Assembly (NCBI GenBank): GCA_033807695.1
Contig: CM066303.1
Span: 4,340,001 to 4,404,000, forward strand
DNA: 64,000 bases
Origin: Daedaleopsis sinensis
Taxonomy: Eukaryota; Basidiomycota; Agaricomycetes; Polyporales; Polyporaceae
Direction: 5' to 3'
Shown here: one piece after another, positions 58,193-64,000 of the stretch
Position numbering within the stretch: position 1 is the first letter of the stretch
Layout: every line of letters starts with the position of its first letter
Made by a program: the position numbers and the translations under genes
The notes under the pieces: model-generated
Database searches by the model: none
What the model saw: the letters and a program-made list of their open reading frames with translations, nothing else
Told to the model about the DNA's origin: nothing

Positions 58193-58914
58193 ATGGCACG
58201 ACCTACCGGAACGACTGCGCAAGCCAAAGGCTCCCCGCGACGGGAGATCGCGAGACGGAGCCAGCTGCGCGTGCGCATGAACGCCGCACTCGGTGAGTTC
58301 CTTAATGCTCCCCGCGATGTGTGCGTCTCTGACATCCTGCAGTCGCGCTCTCCGGAGTGCCGGATGCTACCATGTGTTGGACGCTCGAGACCTACGTCGC
58401 GGACGTCGTCGTCGCGTTCGGTCTCGAGCTCGTCGGGTTCCCGCCCACATACACGTTCGGGAACCTCAGCGTCCACGCGACGGGGCTCCGGCGCATCAGC
58501 CACCTCCTCTCGCGCTGGGAGAGCGGCGTGATGCGCTTCGTGCGCGTGTCCGACGAGCGGCGGCGGGCGGTCGCCGCGAATCCGCTCCTGGCCGCCCCGA
58601 GTCCCCTGCTCGCCGACAAGCAGTCGACCGGGGGCCGTCCGGACATCAAGAGGCGTCGACGGCGGCCGGTGACGAACCCGAAGGGGCTGCCCGGACGGTA
58701 CGAGCGGAACGGGCCGAAGTCGGCGCCGTTCGTCAGCGCAGAGGTCGAGGCGGCGGTCGAGGCGGAGACGGAGAGGGAGCGGGCGGAAGACCCGCTCGCG
58801 GAGCTCAGTGGGGACGAGGACTATCAGCGGTTCGTGCGCCGCGCTGAGAGGAGGCGGCGGCAGGTCCGGAGCATCGTGTCGAACCCTGTCGAGGGCTGGT
58901 TCCTGTTGTCATAG
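58193..58914 (+). CDS. Gene U, copy D
   Basis: Two exons and a 50-bp intron; protein identical to copies A-C. The DNA of this copy matches copy B most closely. Confidence 0.75.
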
Positions 58915-61826
58915 AGTGCTTACATCGTCGGTTTGAATGTATGGACAGTATCCATCATCGTGCACGCAGTCGGGACACTCAGTCTGGTGCGGAAGGCGGG
59001 GTCTGGCGCGGAAGGCGGGCCACCCAGTCGTGTCCCAGAGCTCACGTACGGTACGCAGACAGAGCCATGACGTACGTGTTCGCGGACGCCGGTGGTTGTA
59101 GCGGAAACGAGAGTGTCTCCATCGCGTCACATCTGTGGAGGATCTAGGGCCAGGCAGAGTATCAATCAGCCAGCAAATACAAACAAACGTCGCCGCGTAG
59201 CGATCGTCTTACCGTCCCCTCGCAGACTGGGATCTGCGGCGCAGGAGCACACAATGCTGCTGAACTGCACATCCTAGTCAGCGGGCGACCGCCGTGCAGC
59301 GGCGCGAACGTGTTCGAGAGCACACGCGGCAGCGCAGCGGAGCTTGGGGATAGTCCCGGGCTCCCGGCCGAGTCGTCGGAGATCGACTGGTGGAGATCTG
59401 GGGAGGTTAATAAGTGCAATCAGACACCGCTTTCGTGTCGTACGAGCGCGCACCTGTCGCTCCCGAGTCCCTTCTCTACTCTTTCCCCCATCTACGCCAG
59501 CTGGTGCCCTTCCCTTTCCTCCCACCTATGTCCTCGTCCTTGCCGTCTCCCAGGTCTCGACACGCGCGCCCTGCAGGCCACGACGTAGTTGGTGAGTGTC
59601 CCTCTCCGGAACGTCGAACGTACGCGTTCCGACACGCTCTGGCGCACTCGGGGCGCTCTGTGGATGTTCACAGAGCGTGTCGAGTGCGCCGGGCACGCTC
59701 GAGCCGTCTGTGCAACAGTTGCGCACGAGACGGCCTCGGACTCGCCTGTTCGTGAGGGTTCAGGTCCACAACACGCGGTGGTCGACGTGCAGAGCGCGGG
59801 ACTCCCGGGAACGGCCCCGGGGGGGATGTGAGCCAGACGTTGGCCCCGCTGCAGCCTGTCGGTCGGCCAGGCGGGTGCTGCGGTAGGGCCCGACGCGTCT
59901 GTGGCGCCACTCGCGGTCGCTTACCGAGGGAGGCGACGATGTGCACGCCCGACGGACGACGTGGTGCGCGAGTCGTCTGCACGAGAGCCGGGGGTGCTCG
60001 TGCGGGGTGAAACTTACCTGCGATGTGAGATCAGTACGAGCGCGCGGGGCACCGCGTTGCCAACCCCGGAGCACTCTGACGCTCTCTGCAGATCATGCAG
60101 AGCGCGTCGAAGCGTTCGGAAAGCCTCGCGAGCGGTGCCCGGACTCCGAGTCCGGAGCGACTCGGCTGTTCGTTTGAGTGGGGCACACACGCGCGGGACC
60201 GTCTTGAACGTTCCTGGGCGGGCCGGAGCCATGCACGTCTTGAGCGCATGCGCAGCGGCAAGGAGCGTGCGGACTTGCTAATAACCGGGCGCGTGCGCTT
60301 GCGAGTACGGTACAGGGCGTCCGGTGCACGGTACAGCGCGCCGTTCGCGTATTCTGCGCCATCGCACTGGATCTGTGGGGTACCCGGGGCACGGTACAAG
60401 GCGTTCGTGCACGGTACAGCGCGTCCAGCGCGTCCGGGAACGGTACAGCGCATCCGGGAACGGTACAGTGCGTCCGGGAACGGTACAGCGCGTTCTGCGC
60501 CGTGTCCACTCGCGCAAGCGGGCCCCGGGGTCGTTGCTGTCCCGGATGGGCCCGAACGCGGGTGGCTACTGCGTCTCATGGACGCTGAGCGAGGCGAAGA
60601 GCCGTCCAAGCGACGAGCCCGGGCGACGCGGATGGTATCTTGAACTCCTTTAAGGTCAGTTCACGGTTCTCTGTGCGGCGTGTGCGAGACACTGACGTTG
60701 ATTTAGCACAGGACAACGGGCGGGAGAACGTTCTGATAGAGCTGTGCGGTACGCGGTTCGGAGAGTCGAGCGAACGGTACGGAGAAGGGGGTGGCCGGAC
60801 GGGTGCGTAGTCTCGTTTTGAACGTCTCACGGCGATCTCTCACTCGCACTCTCACTCGCGGCCTCATACAGACGGTCGGGACGTGCTGGAGAGCGAGAGC
60901 CTCCCGCTGTACGCGTCAATGCGAATCCGGAAGGGAAGAGCAGGGCGGGTGGAGGAGAACGGAACGGGAGGACACTTACTGGTACGTGTCTTCTAGCGGA
61001 ATCTGGGAGTTCAGCCTCCTCAGGGAGACGAGGCCGCGTGCGCACACAGAGACGCGTGTTGCAGCCGATTCGGCTGAGTTTGGGGAGAGAGGGGGGAGGA
61101 TGGTGGTCGGAGGGCAAGAGGGAGACGGGGTAAGCGCCCGTGCGTGGTGCTTGAAATCTCGGCGTGCGGAGGCAAGACGCGAGGCCGGTACGTGTTCGCA
61201 TTCAATTTGAAGGACGGGGGCGCAACGTTACGACACTAACGCAGCTGTTTCGTCGCAGATCCGAAGGGAGGACGGCGGTAGAAGTTGGCGGAGTCGAACT
61301 TGGAGGCGCGCGAGATGTGCTTGGAGTCGCAGCGAACAGTGACCGGTGAGTGCTTACCTTTGTGTTCAAGTTCCATGAGAGCACGCGGGTGCATGTAGGA
61401 TGCAGGTCGCAGCCGTTCCGGAGAGGAGGATGGTGGTGGTCGGAGGACGAAAGGGACGCACAATAGACGCCCGTGCGTCGTTCGAGAATCTGCGTTTCTG
61501 GAGGCAGCTGCTCAGTAGAATAGAGACTCTGTACGTGTAGAATACATGAATATACTCACCTAAACATGCCCTATGTGCTGCTGCCTTCCTGTACGCTGCA
61601 CACCTCAAGGAGGGCCGCACACCCTCTGTACACGCTGCACACCCTCTGTACAGGCTACGCCCCTCGGACAGGTATAACAGTGTGCTACGCCCCTCGGACG
61701 GGTATAATAGTGTGTATACGCACTGTCGTTTGGATTCCAGACGGTACGTTTGCGTGCGCAAGACGGCCCGGCCGCGCGGAGTCCGCACCCTTGTACCTAT
61801 GAGGAAGTTGTCTGCATGCTCAAACT
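58915..61826. other. Unstable non-coding block, unit D
   Basis: Lacks about 80 bp near 59545 and about 33 bp near 59803 relative to unit A. The GGTACAG array is expanded to seven copies (60306-60500). Two GGTATAATAG-type motifs, one mutated, lie at 61660-61725. No gene seen. Confidence 0.5.
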
Positions 61827-62128
61827 GACGCGCTGGGGAAGTCGGCGGCGCTCGTCCGGCTGAACGCGCTCGGGCACACGACCCTCCCCTCGCCGTCCGC
61901 GTGCGTGAAGGGCATCGTGGACGCGTACATCGCGAACGGCACGGTGAGCACCGTTCGCGTTCCGCTGAGGCTGCGCCCCGAGTGTCGTGCCCGTGCTGAG
62001 GCTACTTGTGTGGCTAGGTTCCTCAAGACGACACCGTGTGCGAGGTGGACGACAGCTTCGAGATCTGGTCCGGGGTCACGACTCGGATGATCCTGGGGAA
62101 CATGACAGAGAACGGCCTGCCGTTCTGA
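61827..62128 (+). pseudogene. 3' remnant of the TAP-like gene, unit E
   Basis: Exons 11-12 from the breakpoint to the TGA at 62126-62128, without upstream exons. The exon 12 coding text is well preserved (VCEVDDSFEIWSG). Confidence 0.85.
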
Positions 62129-62313
62129 GTGACGCTGGAGGAGGATCATGAGTCTTACGACGCATTGCGCGAACACGGACATATCGGACACGTACTCGAT
62201 GTTTTAAAAAGAGACGAGCTTGGTGGATGCCACCTCCAGGACCCTGTTCTCACTCACTAGCTGTAGTAGTACCACCTACAGTAGCGATCATACCTATAGT
62301 ATCTTTCTCGCGA

Positions 62314-63787
62314 CATCAGGGAAAAAAAACATAACTCGCGTGCTCTCACGAGACTCGCGAGACGGGATAGTCCCCGACACAAGTCCCCCTTTCGCGAGTA
62401 CCCGATAGCCGCCCCTAGTGTCTCTCGAGTACTCCCGAGACCTCTGTAGTACAAGTACTTACTTCAGAGATCTTGATATTATCACGCATACCAGACCTCG
62501 CAGCGTTCAATGGCATTCGAAATGTTTACGAGAAATCAATAGTATTGACAACTATACTACTAGTAGAGTACAATAGCATGCAGTCTAATAAGATACGGGG
62601 CCGAACGCAGTGTCGGGTACTATGAGACAGCATCTGCTCGGAGGGCAATCGTCGAGTAGGGCCAGACAACGTTGGCGTGACCACAGTCTGCCTGAGGTGT
62701 CTATGAGCAGTAGGTGGATCTATCCGAGTGTGGTCAGTTATGCATCGATCAAGTACGGTTGCCGCAGAGTGCACGTACCACAACGTCCTGACGACCTTAG
62801 CAAACAGTAACGTCACTACCCAGGGAAGTGCGCTGAGTAGGCAAACCATACCCAGAGAATCCAAATGCGTGCTAAGGGTGTACACGTCAGGCTGATGCAT
62901 GAACGACACAGATACGAAGCACGTACAAGACAATTTCATGAGGCCATCAGGTGGGTGTTCTCTATTCATGAACTTGACGGAGCCTGCACGCAGCGTTAGC
63001 ATTCATACCGGAAGGGGTGCGGAAGTGAATAGGTACTGATGTGCATACCTGCATGCAGATCGGCACGAGATGCTACAGACGAGATGTGCCAAAGCCAGAT
63101 GAGTATTCCTTCATCGAGACGACAGGATGGGGAGAATGAGGTAGAAGGGTAGAAGGGGGGATAGACAACCCACCAATTTGGAGACTCTGATCAGCTATGG
63201 CAACGTCGGAGATGATTGATCATACTTACAGGGTGCACTGCAACCTGCCTCGAGGATCGGTCACAGCCTATGTGTTGAGCATAAGTCTTAGCAGCGGTCA
63301 AGACAGTATATCCCAGGCGTACCTGAAGTGCCCAGAGATGAATAGCATGGACAAGAGACACACAAGAGACACGGCAGGCGCATGAAAGTAGTGGAAAGCA
63401 ACGGGGAGGGTGGGGGAAGGAAGGTGGGAGAGGCAAAGGGCCGCGTCATGACTGCCAGCACGCCTGATGGGATCAAGCGCTCGTATTTAGGGCCGGCACA
63501 ATGTCACTTCAGCTTTTTACCGCGAGTCAGGCCAAAGTCAGGCTATCTCATTTCAAGCCTTCGCGCAAGGCAGTTACAGTGACCGACACAATTTGAACTT
63601 TGTAGTTAAATTCCGCAGGCCTCAGAAGATCTATTAGCCATATGTTTTCATATCAGCGACACTCATTGGCTACAGGGCGGCTCGCGTGCTCTACCGAGTT
63701 CTCTCGAGACGTACTGAGCGTCTCTCATTATCTCTCATGACTCGCGAGTCTAAGTGACGTCTTTCGAGACTTTCGTTTTTCCTGATG
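62314..63787. mobile_element. Non-autonomous DNA transposon, 1474 bp
   Basis: The element splits a spacer known uninterrupted from the other units. Its left end starts CATCAGGGAAAAA and its right end is the inverse of CATCAGGAAAAAC, so it has short terminal inverted repeats. The only duplicated target bases are GA (62312-62313 and 63788-63789). Both ends carry clustered subterminal motifs such as CTCGCGAG, CTCGAGA and TCGCGTGCTCT. The interior is less GC-rich than the array. Small open frames (for example 62526-63002 on the minus strand) show no transposase motif. The superfamily cannot be assigned from a 2-bp duplication; CACTA-like or another cut-and-paste type is possible. Confidence 0.7.
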
Positions 63788-64000
63788 GATCGCACCGTGC
63801 ACTTCAGCTGCAGACAGCTTCGAGCCGCGAGCGTTACCGCACAAAGTCTGAAACAAGCTTCGTTTCATTCGTGATAAGAATACGGAATTAGGTCGTTAGA
63901 AATACACCCGTGCGCATACTAGATCATCGCGAATAATGTAAAGCCCGAGCCGAGGAACGTCGAATTCGGTGGCCGTGGGTGTCGCAAGTTTTGGTGTCGT

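Larger units (their letters stand above)
49697..61826 (+). repeat. Tandem segmental duplication, unit D (12,130 bp)
   Basis: Shortest complete unit. P450 intron 1 is reduced and about 80 bp are missing near 59545. Confidence 0.93.
61827..64000 (+). repeat. Tandem segmental duplication, unit E (truncated by window, split by a transposon)
   Basis: Begins like units B-D with the TAP remnant and spacer. It is interrupted at 62314 and resumes at 63788 with the spacer sequence (ATCGCACCGTGCACTTCAG) that precedes the P450 3' end. The array therefore continues past the window. Confidence 0.88.

Noticed and set aside
12134..64000. Array as a pure assembly artefact (one sequence repeated)
   Set aside because: Units differ by SNPs, distinct deletions, minisatellite counts and one transposon insertion. 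Haplotype mis-joining cannot be excluded without reads.
1..64000. tRNA, rRNA, LTR retrotransposon, bacterial operon or CRISPR features
   Set aside because: No tRNA B-box with a fitting cloverleaf, no long terminal repeats with primer-binding sites, and no bacterial signals were recognised by eye; a covariance or repeat search could still find divergent ones.

Overview
This window reads as nuclear DNA of a filamentous basidiomycete, probably an agaricomycete. Coding exons are GC-rich and cut by many 50-80 bp GT-AG introns. The gene families are typical of mushroom genomes: F-box-like proteins, TAP-like alpha/beta hydrolases, a YcaC-type cysteine hydrolase and a cytochrome P450. There are no operons, ribosome-binding sites or CRISPR arrays. 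Exon models were built by hand from reading frame, splice consensus and comparison of paralogs inside the window.

Left region (1-12.1 kb), ordinary genes: the 3' end of one F-box-like gene (1-131) and a complete paralog (474-1499); a 12-exon secreted TAP-like hydrolase on the minus strand (1719-4124); an intact isochorismatase-like hydrolase (5184-5981, minus) next to a multiply broken paralog (about 6848-7885, minus); and a second 12-exon TAP-like hydrolase on the plus strand (9990-12435). The two TAP genes share almost the same exon structure, including an 11-nt microexon.

Main region (12.1-64 kb), a tandem segmental duplication: a unit of 12.1-12.8 kb is repeated head to tail. Units A (12134-24459), B (24460-36915), C (36916-49696) and D (49697-61826) are complete; unit E (from 61827) is cut by the window edge. 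The breakpoint lies inside the penultimate exon of the plus-strand TAP gene, so unit A carries the 3' end of the real gene and each later unit starts with a dead copy of that end. Each full unit has a minus-strand cytochrome P450 of 8-9 exons, a block of low-complexity and repeat sequence, a plus-strand two-exon gene for an unrecognised 223-residue protein (called U here), and about 3 kb of unstable non-coding repeats. The U protein is identical in all four units although its DNA carries synonymous changes. Only P450 copy B has an ATG in frame with the proline hinge; A, C and D differ by small indels there.

Unit E is interrupted by a 1.47 kb non-autonomous DNA transposon (62314-63787) whose inverted ends begin CATCAGG. 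The array looks like a recent, still changing amplification of a P450 plus an unknown conserved gene. That the two act together is inference only.
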